This document shows positions 31,685 to 40,427 of a DNA stretch of 43,402 nucleotides, in pieces (the stretch's first letter is position 1; the number at the start of each line of letters is the position of its first letter). The stretch is from NCBI GenBank assembly GCA_902489225.1, contig CABTZA010000001.1:1-43402 (forward strand), in the 5' to 3' direction. The notes under the pieces are model-generated. The model made no database searches and was not told where the DNA came from. It worked only from the letters and a program-made list of their open reading frames with translations. Position numbers and translations under genes: made by a program. This stretch comes from an uncultured Collinsella sp. (GTDB lineage Bacteria > Actinomycetota > Coriobacteriia > Coriobacteriales > Coriobacteriaceae).

Positions 31685-32932
31685 ATGGCAACTAATCAAG
31701 AAACGGCCGTCATTAAGGCGCGCATGGACCGTATTCCCTCGGCGTTGTCGCCCGAACTTGTCGAGCGCATTGCCGCCGATCGTGCTTCGGGCTATGTCAA
31801 CCCGTATCGTTGCAACGACGATCAGGTCATTCGTCGTATTGATCGCGCCGCCGACAAAGGCACGCTTATGCGTCCGGCGTTTATGCGCGATACCGAAAAG
31901 ATACTTCATCTTCCGGCGTACAACCGTTATGCAGGCAAAACGCAGGTCTTTAGCTTCCGTAGCAATGACGATCTGTCACGCCGCGGTTTGCACGTGCAGC
32001 TCGTCTCCCGCATTGCGCGCGATATCGGTCGCGCCCTGGGGCTCAATTGCGATCTGATCGAGGCGATTGGCCTGGGTCACGACTTGGGACACACGCCTTT
32101 CGGCCATGCCGGCGAGCGTTTCCTCAACGATATCTATCATGAGCGTACGGGGCGTTATTTTTTCCATAACGTGCAGTCGGTCCGCGTGCTCGACACACTG
32201 TACGGCCGCAACGTGTCGCTCCAGACGCTCGACGGCGTGCTATGCCATAACGGCGAGTACGAGCAGCGTGTGTTTGAGCTCTCGGACATGAGCTCCTTTG
32301 ACCAGTTTGACCAGACGGTTGAGGATTGCATTGCCACGGGCTATAGCGCAATTGGGCATCTGCGTCCCATGACGCTCGAGGGCTGCGTCGTTCGCATCTC
32401 GGATATTCTTGCCTACGTCGGTCGTGACCGTCAGGATGCGATCGCGGCGGGCCTGCTTTCGCCCGACGTTTTTGATGATGGCCGGGGCGGTGCCTACAAC
32501 AGTTGGATCCTTACGCACGCTTCCATCGATATCGTTGAGCACAGCTATGGTAAGCCGCGCATCGAGATGAGCGAGGACCTGTTTGGGGAAATCCGCCGAG
32601 CCAAGCGCGAGAACTACGAGAAGATCTATAGCAAGGGCGGTATCGAAGGCGATTCCGAGGTGGAGCTGCGCGAGGCCTTCGAAAAGCTCTACGACCGTTG
32701 CCTGCGGGATCTAAATAGTGGTGACGAGTCCTCTTACATCTTTAAGCACCATATTTCGCGCATTGAGCAGCAACTTTCCTACTACGATCGCACCTATGCC
32801 TGGCAGGACGACAAGGATCAAGCCGTGGTGGATTATATCGCGAGCATGACGGACGGTTATTTCTGCGAACTGACGAGCAAGCTGTTCCCGGGTCTAAAGT
32901 TTCCGCATCGTACCTATATTAACGAACGGTAG
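31685..32932 (+). CDS. dGTPase-like HD-domain deoxynucleotide triphosphohydrolase
   Basis: The 415-residue protein starts at ATG 31685 after AAGGAG (31673-31678). It contains RSNDDLSRRGLHVQLVSRIAR and the HD motif EAIGLGHDLGHTPFGHAGE with His132/Asp133, the metal site of dGTP triphosphohydrolases. A further VRISDILAYVGRD helix carries the second Asp. Family members split dNTPs into deoxynucleosides and triphosphate, controlling pool balance and phage sensitivity. The substrate range is not known. The stop codon lies within the SOS-box-like site of rarA. Confidence 0.88.
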   Translation: MATNQETAVIKARMDRIPSALSPELVERIAADRASGYVNPYRCNDDQVIRRIDRAADKGTLMRPAFMRDTEKILHLPAYNRYAGKTQVFSFRSNDDLSRRGLHVQLVSRIARDIGRALGLNCDLIEAIGLGHDLGHTPFGHAGERFLNDIYHERTGRYFFHNVQSVRVLDTLYGRNVSLQTLDGVLCHNGEYEQRVFELSDMSSFDQFDQTVEDCIATGYSAIGHLRPMTLEGCVVRISDILAYVGRDRQDAIAAGLLSPDVFDDGRGGAYNSWILTHASIDIVEHSYGKPRIEMSEDLFGEIRRAKRENYEKIYSKGGIEGDSEVELREAFEKLYDRCLRDLNSGDESSYIFKHHISRIEQQLSYYDRTYAWQDDKDQAVVDYIASMTDGYFCELTSKLFPGLKFPHRTYINER

Positions 32933-32936
32933 TTCG
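32923..32936. promoter_or_regulatory. SOS-box-like site (GAAC-N4-GTTC) at the rarA promoter
   Basis: CGAACGGTAGTTCG is a perfect dyad (extended to ACGAAC-GGTA-GTTCGT at 32922-32937) and fits the LexA/DinR box of Gram-positive bacteria. It covers the -35 position of the -10 box TATACT (32948-32953), the ideal place for repression. Confidence 0.6.
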
Positions 32937-32947
32937 TATCCTTTCGG

Positions 32948-32953
32948 TATACT
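32948..32953 (+). promoter_or_regulatory. -10 box of rarA
   Basis: TATACT lies 40 bp upstream of the start codon. The -35 region is weak and is occupied by the SOS-box-like dyad. Confidence 0.55.
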
Positions 32954-32993
32954 GGTTAGTTGAAAACGTTTTTGATTGATGCACGGGATGGCT

Positions 32994-34343
32994 ATGGACG
33001 ACCTTTTTTCTGCCTCGACGCGCGAGCGTTCCTTTAAAAATGCGCCGCTCGCGGTGCGCATGCGACCCAATTCGCTCGACGAGTACGTGGGCCAGCAAAA
33101 GGCCGTCGGTAAGGGCTCATGGTTGCGTGCCGCGATCGAGCACGACGTGCTTTCCAGCGTGATTCTGTACGGGCCGGCCGGTACGGGTAAGACGACGCTG
33201 GCCCACATTATCGCCAACCATACCAAGAGCGAGTTTGTCGAGGTCAGCGCCGTGACGGGTACCGTGAAGGATCTTCGCCGCGTGATTGACGAGGCCAAGA
33301 CGCGCCTGAATACCTACGACCGCCGCACCATCCTGTTTATCGACGAGATTCACCGCTTCTCCAAGTCTCAGCAGGATGCCTTGCTGCATGCGGTTGAGAA
33401 CCGTACCGTCATTATGATTGGCGCCACGACGGAGAATCCGTACTTCGAGGTCAACTCGGCATTGCTCTCGCGCGGTCGCGTGGTGGAGCTTGAGCATCTT
33501 AAAGACGAGGATATCGCCACGCTTATCGAGCGTGCGCTCGAGGCGCCGCAGGGTTTGAACGGCAAGTTCTCGGCCGATGAGGATACGGTTAAGACCATCT
33601 GCACGCTGGCAGCGGGTGACGCTCGCTCGGCGCTCACGACGCTCGAACTTGCGAGCGAGATTGCCGTCACGCGTCCCGATACCGAGGGAACGCCAGCGCC
33701 CGTGGCGGGGGAGCGCTATCCCATCACCGTGGATGACGTGAAGATCGCCAACCCGCGTCGTGGATTTTCGTATGACAAAAACGGCGACATGCACTACGAC
33801 ATCATCAGTGCGTTTATTAAGTCCATGCGCGGTAGCGACCCCGATGCCACAATCTATTGGCTCGCGCGCATGATTGATGCGGGGGAGGATCCTAAGTTTA
33901 TCGCTCGCCGCATTATGATTCAGGCTTCTGAGGATGTTGGCAACGCCGACCCGCAGGCGCTTTTGGTGGCGCATGCCGCGTTTAAGTCTGCCGAGGTCAT
34001 TGGCTATCCCGAGTGCCGCATTAACCTGGCTCAGGCTGCACTCTATGTGTGTTTGGCCCCTAAATCCAACGCGTGTGAGGCTTCGATTGATACGGCGCTG
34101 GCCGATATCCATTCTAGTGGGCTTCGCGAGGTGCCGAGTTATCTGCGCGATCGCCATCGCCCAGGCAGCGACGACTACGGTGTGTATAAATACCCGCACG
34201 ATTATCCCGAAGGCTGGGTCGATCAGCGCTATTTGCCCGAGGGGCTGGAGCGCGGTGCGTTCTGGCAGCCTGCCGGGCGCGGCTGGGAAGAGTGGCGCGT
34301 AGAGCAAAGCGAGCGCGACCGCAGCGGGAATGCACCGAAGTAG
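32994..34343 (+). CDS. rarA: Replication-associated recombination protein A (MgsA/RarA AAA ATPase)
   Basis: The protein has 449 residues. DLFSAS and RPNSLDEYVGQQKAV are followed by Walker A GPAGTGKT (60-67), Walker B ILFIDEIHRFSKSQQDALL and the sensor GATTENPYFEVNSALLSR. The C-terminal tetramerisation part contains IDAGEDPKFIARR and ASEDVGNADPQAL, both typical of RarA. It acts at stalled forks with SSB and RecA. ATG 32994 is the usual family start; 32988 and 32979 are possible. It has its own promoter carrying an SOS-box-like site. Confidence 0.94.
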   Translation: MDDLFSASTRERSFKNAPLAVRMRPNSLDEYVGQQKAVGKGSWLRAAIEHDVLSSVILYGPAGTGKTTLAHIIANHTKSEFVEVSAVTGTVKDLRRVIDEAKTRLNTYDRRTILFIDEIHRFSKSQQDALLHAVENRTVIMIGATTENPYFEVNSALLSRGRVVELEHLKDEDIATLIERALEAPQGLNGKFSADEDTVKTICTLAAGDARSALTTLELASEIAVTRPDTEGTPAPVAGERYPITVDDVKIANPRRGFSYDKNGDMHYDIISAFIKSMRGSDPDATIYWLARMIDAGEDPKFIARRIMIQASEDVGNADPQALLVAHAAFKSAEVIGYPECRINLAQAALYVCLAPKSNACEASIDTALADIHSSGLREVPSYLRDRHRPGSDDYGVYKYPHDYPEGWVDQRYLPEGLERGAFWQPAGRGWEEWRVEQSERDRSGNAPK

Positions 34344-34443
34344 CTGCTGATAATTTTGTCCCACGTTGCTACTCTTGGCATGTTCGGTCCCCTTTGGGGT
34401 ACCATGAAAAGCGTCTGTATATCGATTCCTTTGGGAGGCTTGT

Positions 34444-35031
34444 ATGAGTCCCATTCAAATCGCCCTGCTGCTGCTCGCCGTTGCCGGCGTGTGGGCCATC
34501 GCTGAGCTCGCGCTTACCCTGCGCAAGACCCGCAATGTTGTCGACTCGCTCGATAAGACCGTGAACGACCTCAACAACACCATCGCCGAGGCTCAGCCTG
34601 TGGTGGCAAAGCTCGATGGCGCTGTCGATGAGCTTACGCCGGCACTTGCCCAGATGGAGCCGCTGCTTAAGTCGAGCAAGACGGCAGTTGATGCCCTTAC
34701 CTCCAATCTCGTAGAGGTCGAAGCCGTGGTTCGCGACATTTCTGAGGTTACGGGCAGCATGGCCGAGGCCAGCAATGCTGTGTCTAGCGTGACCGACTCT
34801 GCCGCCGGTGCTGTGCAGAAGCTCTTCAATAAGGTGAAGGCTCCTGCAGCCGACGCCGATCGCAAGCTCGCCGCTGCCGCTGCGGAGGCCGAGCTGCCTA
34901 CCGAGCGCGTCCTAATTGGCGAGGACGAGGCTGCCGCGGGCGACGATGATGGTCAGAAGTCTGTATCCAAGCCGGCTCAGTATTACACCTATACGCCCGC
35001 CGAGACCTCTGAGGAGTCCTGCGATGAGTAG
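34444..35031 (+). CDS. DUF948-like membrane-anchored coiled-coil protein
   Basis: The 195-residue protein has one N-terminal membrane helix (about 3-24, IQIALLLLAVAGVWAIAELAL), then a long helical region (about 28-125) rich in Val, Asp, Asn and Leu, with repeats such as VVDSLDKTVNDLNNTIAEAQP. This resembles DUF948 / YtxG general-stress proteins and the signalling part of chemoreceptors. The acidic C-terminus (about 145-195) looks disordered. GGGAGG lies just upstream of ATG 34444. It overlaps the anti-sigma gene by 8 nt, so a role in the same stress pathway is likely. Function unknown. Confidence 0.75.
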   Translation: MSPIQIALLLLAVAGVWAIAELALTLRKTRNVVDSLDKTVNDLNNTIAEAQPVVAKLDGAVDELTPALAQMEPLLKSSKTAVDALTSNLVEVEAVVRDISEVTGSMAEASNAVSSVTDSAAGAVQKLFNKVKAPAADADRKLAAAAAEAELPTERVLIGEDEAAAGDDDGQKSVSKPAQYYTYTPAETSEESCDE

Positions 35032-35401
35032 CGAAGCAACCTGCCCTATCACGCTGACCGTTGCCGGTGACCCGCGTCTCGCTCGCCTTGTGCGCATGAC
35101 GGCAGCCAACGTTGGTGCCCTGTGCTCTATGTCTGTCGATCGCATCGAGGACATCCGCATGGCTGCTGAGGAGGCTTTCATCTTTGGTTGCACCGCGGTC
35201 GACTGCGATGACATCACCATCAAATTCGATGTCGATGAGACCCATGTTGGCATGACTATTACCTTTGGCGACCAGGCTACGGTCGATGAAGACGACCAGG
35301 CTGCGGTGTATGCCGAGCTCATCCTCGCGAGCGTGTGCGACTCCTACGAAAAGACTACGGCGCCCCTGACGCTTTCCCTCGACCTCAAGGCGGATATCTA
35401 A
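35024..35401 (+). CDS. RsbW/SpoIIAB-like anti-sigma factor, degenerate ATP site
   Basis: The 125-residue protein aligns with RsbW-type HATPase domains: an N-terminal strand (CPITLTVAGDP), the helix RLVRMTAANVGA and SVDRIEDIRMAAEEA at 38-51. Two features of active kinases are not visible. The N-box Asn of RsbW (EAxxNA) is replaced by Phe54 (EEAFIFG), and no DxGxG motif is found. It should still be able to bind the sigma factor encoded 1 bp downstream, but kinase activity is doubtful. GAGGAG (35011-35016) supports ATG 35024. No RsbV-like anti-anti-sigma gene is next to it. Confidence 0.7.
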   Translation: MSSEATCPITLTVAGDPRLARLVRMTAANVGALCSMSVDRIEDIRMAAEEAFIFGCTAVDCDDITIKFDVDETHVGMTITFGDQATVDEDDQAAVYAELILASVCDSYEKTTAPLTLSLDLKADI

Positions 35402-35402
35402 T

Positions 35403-36194
35403 ATGACCGAACGTTCCCGGAGCGGCAAGACCGCTTGGGACAAGGAGAAAACCCGCGAGCTGTTTCGTCGTTACAAGGAGACCGGTGATCCGGACGCCCG
35501 TGAGCAGCTCGTCATGTCCCATATGAACCTGGTAAGGTTTCTTGCCAACAAATTTAAGAATCGCGGCGAGCCGCTCGACGACCTCATGCAGGTCGGCTAT
35601 CTGGGCTTGCTCAAGGCTATCGACCGTTTTGACCCCGAGCGCGGACTCGAGTTCACGACGTTTGCGACACCCACTATCCTGGGCGAGATCAAACGCCATT
35701 TTCGCGACAAGGGCTGGAGTGTGCGCGTACCGCGTCGTCTGCAGGAGCTCTCGGCCAAGGTCAACCAGGCTACTGACAAACTTACCAACGAGCTGCAGCG
35801 TTCGCCCAAGGTTGAGGAGATCGCTGAGTATCTAGATGTGACTGTCGATGAGGTCCTCGAGGCTATGGAATCGTCTTCGGCCTATACCTCGGTGCCCATC
35901 GAGGCTCCTGGTGCGTCCGATTCCGACGATGCCCCTTCGATTCTCGACCGTTACGCCGACGACGACAACGAGCTCGACTTTACCGATGACCGCCTAGTGA
36001 TCGAGGAAGCCATCCGTGATTTCTCGCCGCGCGAGCGCGAGGTGATCGAGCTGCGCTTTGTGAAGGGCATGACCCAGATCGAGATCGCCAAGAAGCTGGG
36101 TATTTCTCAGGTGCAGGTTTCGCGTCTGCTGCGCCGCACGCTTAAGAAGATTCAGGACAAGATCGACCCCGACGGAGTGATGATTCGTTCATGA
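35403..36194 (+). CDS. SigB/SigF-family RNA polymerase sigma factor
   Basis: The 263-residue sigma-70 group 3 protein has region 2 at about 36-105 (LVMSHMNLVRFLANKF, DDLMQVGYLGLLKAIDRFDPERG, FATPTILGEIKRHFRDKGW), region 3 at about 110-180 (RVPRRLQEL) and region 4 at about 205-255 (FSPREREVIELRFVKGMTQIEIAKKLGISQVQVSRLLRR). The block GEIKRHFRDKGWSVRVPRR is diagnostic for SigB/SigF/SpoIIAC types. It directs general-stress or similar genes and is probably held by the preceding anti-sigma factor. An acidic insert (about 162-185) separates regions 3 and 4. Confidence 0.93.
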   Translation: MTERSRSGKTAWDKEKTRELFRRYKETGDPDAREQLVMSHMNLVRFLANKFKNRGEPLDDLMQVGYLGLLKAIDRFDPERGLEFTTFATPTILGEIKRHFRDKGWSVRVPRRLQELSAKVNQATDKLTNELQRSPKVEEIAEYLDVTVDEVLEAMESSSAYTSVPIEAPGASDSDDAPSILDRYADDDNELDFTDDRLVIEEAIRDFSPREREVIELRFVKGMTQIEIAKKLGISQVQVSRLLRRTLKKIQDKIDPDGVMIRS

Positions 36195-37600
36195 GTGAAC
36201 ACCCCCAACAAACCGATCGCGTGCTGCGCGACACCCGCATTCTGACGCTTCGCATTTGGGCTGTTGTCGGCTGCATTGTCATCGCCGCTGTCATCTTTAA
36301 CCTTATGGGCATCCTGGCGCCGGTTATCGAGTTTCTCGCTGTTGGTTCCATCATTGCCTTTGTGATGTCCCCGATCACCAACTGGCTCGAGCACCATGGC
36401 GTGAATCGCGGCATCGGTTCGCTTATCGCGCTTATTGTTGTTGTTGCCGTGCTCGTCGGTGTCGTTTGCATCTTGTCGCCGATTCTCTTTGGTCAGATCA
36501 TGGAAGTCCTGAGCCGCCTGCCCGAGCAGCTTCGTGTTGCGGGTGGCGATCTCAATGAGATGATCTCGCATGCCAAGACGCTCCATAACACGCCGCTCAA
36601 GGAGTATTTGGACGATAATCTTTCGTCGCTGGTTACCGTGGCATCGAAGTATGTGTCTCAGATTGCTGCCGAGCTTGGCCGCGGTGTGTTCCCGCTCATC
36701 ACCAATACGGCCTCGCAGTTGTTCGTGATCTTCCTTGGTCTGGTGCTTGCCTACTGGATGGCCTGCGACTACCCTCGCATGCATCACGAGATTTGCACCA
36801 TCATCGGTCAGGAGAAGGAGACCTCGTACCGCTTTATTGTCGCCATCCTTTCTCGCTCTGTCGGCGGCTACATGCGCGGTATGGTCGTGACGTCCATCTG
36901 CGGTGGTTTCCTCGCCTTTATCGGCTTCCTGATTATCGGCCATCCGTATGCGGCGCTCATGGCTATCTTCACTGGCATCATGCACTTGGTTCCGGTCGTC
37001 GGTCCCTGGGTGAGCGCGGCAATCGCCACGGTACTCGGCTTTATGTTCAGCCCCATGTTGGCGTTATGGACGCTCATCGTGACGATGGTCGCGCAAAACG
37101 TCACCGACAATGTGATTTCGCCTAAGGTCATGCAGAGCTCAGTGCAGGTGCATCCCATTATGAGCCTTACGGCTCTCGTTATTGGTTCGGCACTCATGGG
37201 GCCCATCGGCATGATTATTGCCATCCCGCTTTGTGCGGCCCTCAAGGGCATCTTCGTGTACTACTTCGAGAATGAGACCGGCCGTCAGCTTGTGGCCTAT
37301 GACGGAGCCGTGTTTAAGGGCACGCCGTACCGCGATGCCGATGACAACCCGGTCGCCGCCTACGACGCGCTCGGCGACGACACCTTCATCTATGAGTCCG
37401 AGCTCATCGGTAACGAGACTGCGCCCGAGGCCCAGGCCATGCCCAAACCCGAGCTCGATAATCCCTGGATGAAGCTCTCGGGCCTTCAGCCCGATGCTAC
37501 GGGCTTTTTCAAGAATCCCTTCGCCAAAGACGACGATTTCAATATGAACGACGACACCAAAACCGGCATCGACGGCTCCATGGACGATGACGACAACTAG
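36191..37600 (+). CDS. AI-2E/PerM family transporter
   Basis: The 469-residue membrane protein has about eight helices and the family pattern: two N-terminal helices, a soluble loop (about 100-160), and the C-terminal block GIMHLVPVVGPWVSAAIATVLGF plus VTDNVISPKVMQSSVQVHP. Such proteins were linked to AI-2 export, and later members to Na+/H+ exchange or peptidoglycan precursors; substrate unknown. The last ~110 residues form a hydrophilic acidic tail ending in SMDDDDN. It overlaps the sigma gene by ATGA, tying it to stress-sigma expression. Confidence 0.85.
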   Translation: MSEHPQQTDRVLRDTRILTLRIWAVVGCIVIAAVIFNLMGILAPVIEFLAVGSIIAFVMSPITNWLEHHGVNRGIGSLIALIVVVAVLVGVVCILSPILFGQIMEVLSRLPEQLRVAGGDLNEMISHAKTLHNTPLKEYLDDNLSSLVTVASKYVSQIAAELGRGVFPLITNTASQLFVIFLGLVLAYWMACDYPRMHHEICTIIGQEKETSYRFIVAILSRSVGGYMRGMVVTSICGGFLAFIGFLIIGHPYAALMAIFTGIMHLVPVVGPWVSAAIATVLGFMFSPMLALWTLIVTMVAQNVTDNVISPKVMQSSVQVHPIMSLTALVIGSALMGPIGMIIAIPLCAALKGIFVYYFENETGRQLVAYDGAVFKGTPYRDADDNPVAAYDALGDDTFIYESELIGNETAPEAQAMPKPELDNPWMKLSGLQPDATGFFKNPFAKDDDFNMNDDTKTGIDGSMDDDDN

Positions 37601-37650
37601 CGGGGTAATTCGGATTAATATTCATACGCGCTAACATGCAATTTCGCTGA

Positions 37651-37680
37651 AGGGCCGGCATTGTGCCGGCCCTCTTTTTT
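37651..37680 (+). terminator. Rho-independent terminator of the sigma-factor operon
   Basis: AGGGCCGGC (37651-37659) and GCCGGCCCT (37665-37673) form a perfect 9-bp stem with a 5-nt loop, followed by CTTTTTT. It ends the operon that starts at 34444. Confidence 0.93.
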
Positions 37681-37706
37681 GCACAGGCGCGGCGGGATGG
37701 TAATAT
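37679..37706 (+). promoter_or_regulatory. Promoter of alaS
   Basis: TTGCAC (37679-37684), partly in the T run of the preceding terminator, is followed after 16 bp by TAATAT (37701-37706) with an extended TGG in front. No T-box or other leader structure is seen in 37707-37752. Confidence 0.6.
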
Positions 37707-37752
37707 CGTTACGTTTGAACTGTTTCGATGTGAAACCGAGGAGATTCCCTCT

Positions 37753-40410
37753 ATGAGTGCTGACTACCCGTCAATGACTACGGCCGAGATTCGCTCCAAG
37801 TTCCTCAACTTCTTTGAGGAGCGCGGTCTTAAGCTCTATCCTTCTTCGTCTCTTGTTCCCGACGATCCTTCGCTGCTGCTTGCCAACGCCGGCATGAACC
37901 AGTTTAAGGAGTACTACCAGGGCAAGAAGACCATGAAGGAGATCGGCGCGATTTCCTGCCAGAAGTGCGTCCGCACCAACGACATCGATTGTATCGGCGA
38001 GGACGGCCGTCACCTGTCCTTCTTCGAGATGCTCGGCGACTTCTCTTTTGGCGGCGTCTCCAAGGAGCAGGCTTGCGCCTGGGCCTTTGAGCTCATCACC
38101 AAGGAGTTCAAGCTGCCGCTCGACCGCCTGTACTTCACCGTCTTTACCGAGGACGACGAGACCCACGACGTGTGGCGTTCTCTGGGCGTTGCTGAGGACC
38201 ACATCTCCCGCCTGGGCGAGGACGATAACTTCTGGGCCGCTGGCCCCACCGGTCCCTGCGGTCCGTGCTCAGAGATCTACTTTGACATGGGCGAGGAGGT
38301 CGGCTGCGGCAGCCCCGACTGCAAGCCTGGCTGCGACTGCGACCGCTTCCTGGAGTTCTGGAACCTCGTCTTTACCCAGTACGACCGCCAGGAGGACGGC
38401 TCCTTGCCGGAGCTGCCGCACCGCAACCTCGATACGGGCATGGGCCTGGAGCGCATGGCCGCCATCATGCAGCACAAGACCGCCAACTACGACGGCGATC
38501 TGATGCAGCACCTCATCAAGCTGGGCGAGAAGATTAGCGGCAAGACCTATGACGCCGACGATTACTCTGGCGCCAGCCGCTCCCTGCGTATCATCGCCGA
38601 CCACTCCCGTGCCGTCGACTTTATGATCTCGGACGGCATCCTTCCCGGTAACGAGGGTCGCGAGTACGTCCTTCGCCGCCTGCTCCGTCGTGCCGTGTTC
38701 CACGGTCGCCTGCTGGGCATCGAGGGCGCCTTCCTGACCAAGTTCATCGACGAGGTTAACGCTCAGATGGGCGAGGCTTATCCCGAGCTGCTCAAGAATG
38801 TCGCGCTCGTCAAGGGTATCGTCGCCTCCGAGGAGGAGCGCTTCTCCACGACGCTCGACAACGGCCGCGTCTATCTGGACGAGGCCCTGGCAGCGCTTGC
38901 CGAGGGCGCCGTGCTTCCGGGCGATGTCGCCTTTAAACTGCACGACACCTTTGGTTTCCCCATCGATCTGACCGTCGAGATCGCCGGCACCGCTGGCCAC
39001 GACGTCGATATGGACGGCTTCACTGCCTGCATGGAGGACCAGAAGGCCCGCGCCCGCGCCAATGCCAAGGGCGACGCCTGGGGCAGCTTCAACGACGTGT
39101 GGGTCGAGCTTTCGGACAAGGTCGCAGCGACCGAGTTCGACGGCTATGACAACGATGTGATCGAGGGCGCCAAGGTTGTCGCCATCGTGCGCAACGGCGA
39201 GTCCGTCGAGTCTGCTGCCGCCGGCGAGGATGTCGAGGTTGTGCTCGACCGCACCCCGTTCTATGCCGAGATGGGTGGCCAGCAGGGCGATGCCGGCAAG
39301 CTTTCCGCCGAGGGCGTTGTTCTGACCGTTGCCGACACCAAGAACCACAACGGCCTGTATGCCCACGTCGCGCACGTTGCCGAGGGCACGCTGACTGTCG
39401 GTGCCGCTGTTACCGCCGCGCTCGACGCCGAGCGCCGTGGCTTCCTGCGCCGCAACCACACCGCCACGCACCTGCTCGACGCCGCCCTTAAGCAGGTCCT
39501 GGGCGAGCATGTCTCCCAGGCCGGTTCGCTGGTGACGCCCGAGCACCTGCGCTTTGACTTCACGCACTTCGAGGCCCTGTCCTCCGAGCAGCTCAAGGCT
39601 GTCGAGGACCTGGTCAACCAGCAGATCTTCGCTTCCAAGCCGGTTGTGACCCGTGTCATGGGCATCGACGAGGCTAAGGCTGCCGGCGCTGTCGCTCTGT
39701 TTGGAGAGAAGTACGGCGATGTTGTCCGCGTCGTCTCCGTGGGCGCCGAGGACCAGCCGTTCTCCCGCGAGCTCTGTGGTGGCACTCATGCCGCCAATAC
39801 CGCCGAGATTGGCCTCTTCAAGATCATTTCCGAGTCCTCCACGGGCTCCAATGTCCGCCGTATCGAGGCCGTGACCTCTAAGGGTGCCCTCGACTACATG
39901 GCCGACCGCCTGGCGCTCGTTGACGCCGCCGCCGCTGCGCTCAAGTGCCGCGTCGACGAGGTTCCCGCCCGCGTGGAGAACCTGCAGGCCGAGCTGCGCG
40001 AGACGTCCAACAAGCTCAAGAAGGCGCTCACTGGTGGCTCCTCCGATGCAATCTCCAACGCCATCGAGGGTGCTGTCGAGCTGAATGGCTACAAGCTCGT
40101 TGTTGCTGAGCTTCAGGGTCTCGAGGCCGCTGACCTGCGCAACGTTTGGGATACCGTGCACCAGAAGGTCGCCGGCCCTGTCGCCTGCGTTGTTGCCAGC
40201 GTGACCGAGAAGGGCACCCCGGCCCTGCTCGCCGCCGGCTCCGATGACGCCGTGAAGGCCGGTTTCCACGCCGGCAACGTGATCAAGCAGATCGCGGGCC
40301 TGGTCGATGGTCGCGGTGGCGGCCGTCCCAACATGGCCCAGGCCGGTGGCAAGAACGCTGCCGGTATCGCCGATGCCCTTGCGGCCGCCAAGACCGCGCT
40401 CGGCGCCTAA
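37753..40410 (+). CDS. alaS: Alanine-tRNA ligase
   Basis: The 885-residue class II synthetase has a catalytic N-terminus (PSSSLVPDDPSLLLANAGMNQFK, then GPCGPCSEIYFDMG) and an editing domain with the metal ligands His569 and His573 (HTATH), Cys675 and His679 (CGGTH). The C-terminal DHHA1 domain (about 800-885) ends with GRGGGRPNMAQAGG. It charges and proofreads tRNA-Ala. ATG 37753 has GAGGAGA upstream; an ATG at 37774 is possible. The long frame from 37663 covers the promoter and is not used. Confidence 0.97.
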   Translation: MSADYPSMTTAEIRSKFLNFFEERGLKLYPSSSLVPDDPSLLLANAGMNQFKEYYQGKKTMKEIGAISCQKCVRTNDIDCIGEDGRHLSFFEMLGDFSFGGVSKEQACAWAFELITKEFKLPLDRLYFTVFTEDDETHDVWRSLGVAEDHISRLGEDDNFWAAGPTGPCGPCSEIYFDMGEEVGCGSPDCKPGCDCDRFLEFWNLVFTQYDRQEDGSLPELPHRNLDTGMGLERMAAIMQHKTANYDGDLMQHLIKLGEKISGKTYDADDYSGASRSLRIIADHSRAVDFMISDGILPGNEGREYVLRRLLRRAVFHGRLLGIEGAFLTKFIDEVNAQMGEAYPELLKNVALVKGIVASEEERFSTTLDNGRVYLDEALAALAEGAVLPGDVAFKLHDTFGFPIDLTVEIAGTAGHDVDMDGFTACMEDQKARARANAKGDAWGSFNDVWVELSDKVAATEFDGYDNDVIEGAKVVAIVRNGESVESAAAGEDVEVVLDRTPFYAEMGGQQGDAGKLSAEGVVLTVADTKNHNGLYAHVAHVAEGTLTVGAAVTAALDAERRGFLRRNHTATHLLDAALKQVLGEHVSQAGSLVTPEHLRFDFTHFEALSSEQLKAVEDLVNQQIFASKPVVTRVMGIDEAKAAGAVALFGEKYGDVVRVVSVGAEDQPFSRELCGGTHAANTAEIGLFKIISESSTGSNVRRIEAVTSKGALDYMADRLALVDAAAAALKCRVDEVPARVENLQAELRETSNKLKKALTGGSSDAISNAIEGAVELNGYKLVVAELQGLEAADLRNVWDTVHQKVAGPVACVVASVTEKGTPALLAAGSDDAVKAGFHAGNVIKQIAGLVDGRGGGRPNMAQAGGKNAAGIADALAAAKTALGA

Positions 40411-40427
40411 GAACCTAAGTAGTCGCT

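Noticed and set aside
34382..34402. SigB-type promoter (GTTC ... GGGTAC) before the sigma-factor operon
   Set aside because: The spacing is 11 bp instead of 13-15 and the -35 core is imperfect; support is too weak.
38269..40269. 666-codon open frame on the - strand opposite alaS
   Set aside because: Same shadow effect; alaS on the + strand explains the region fully.
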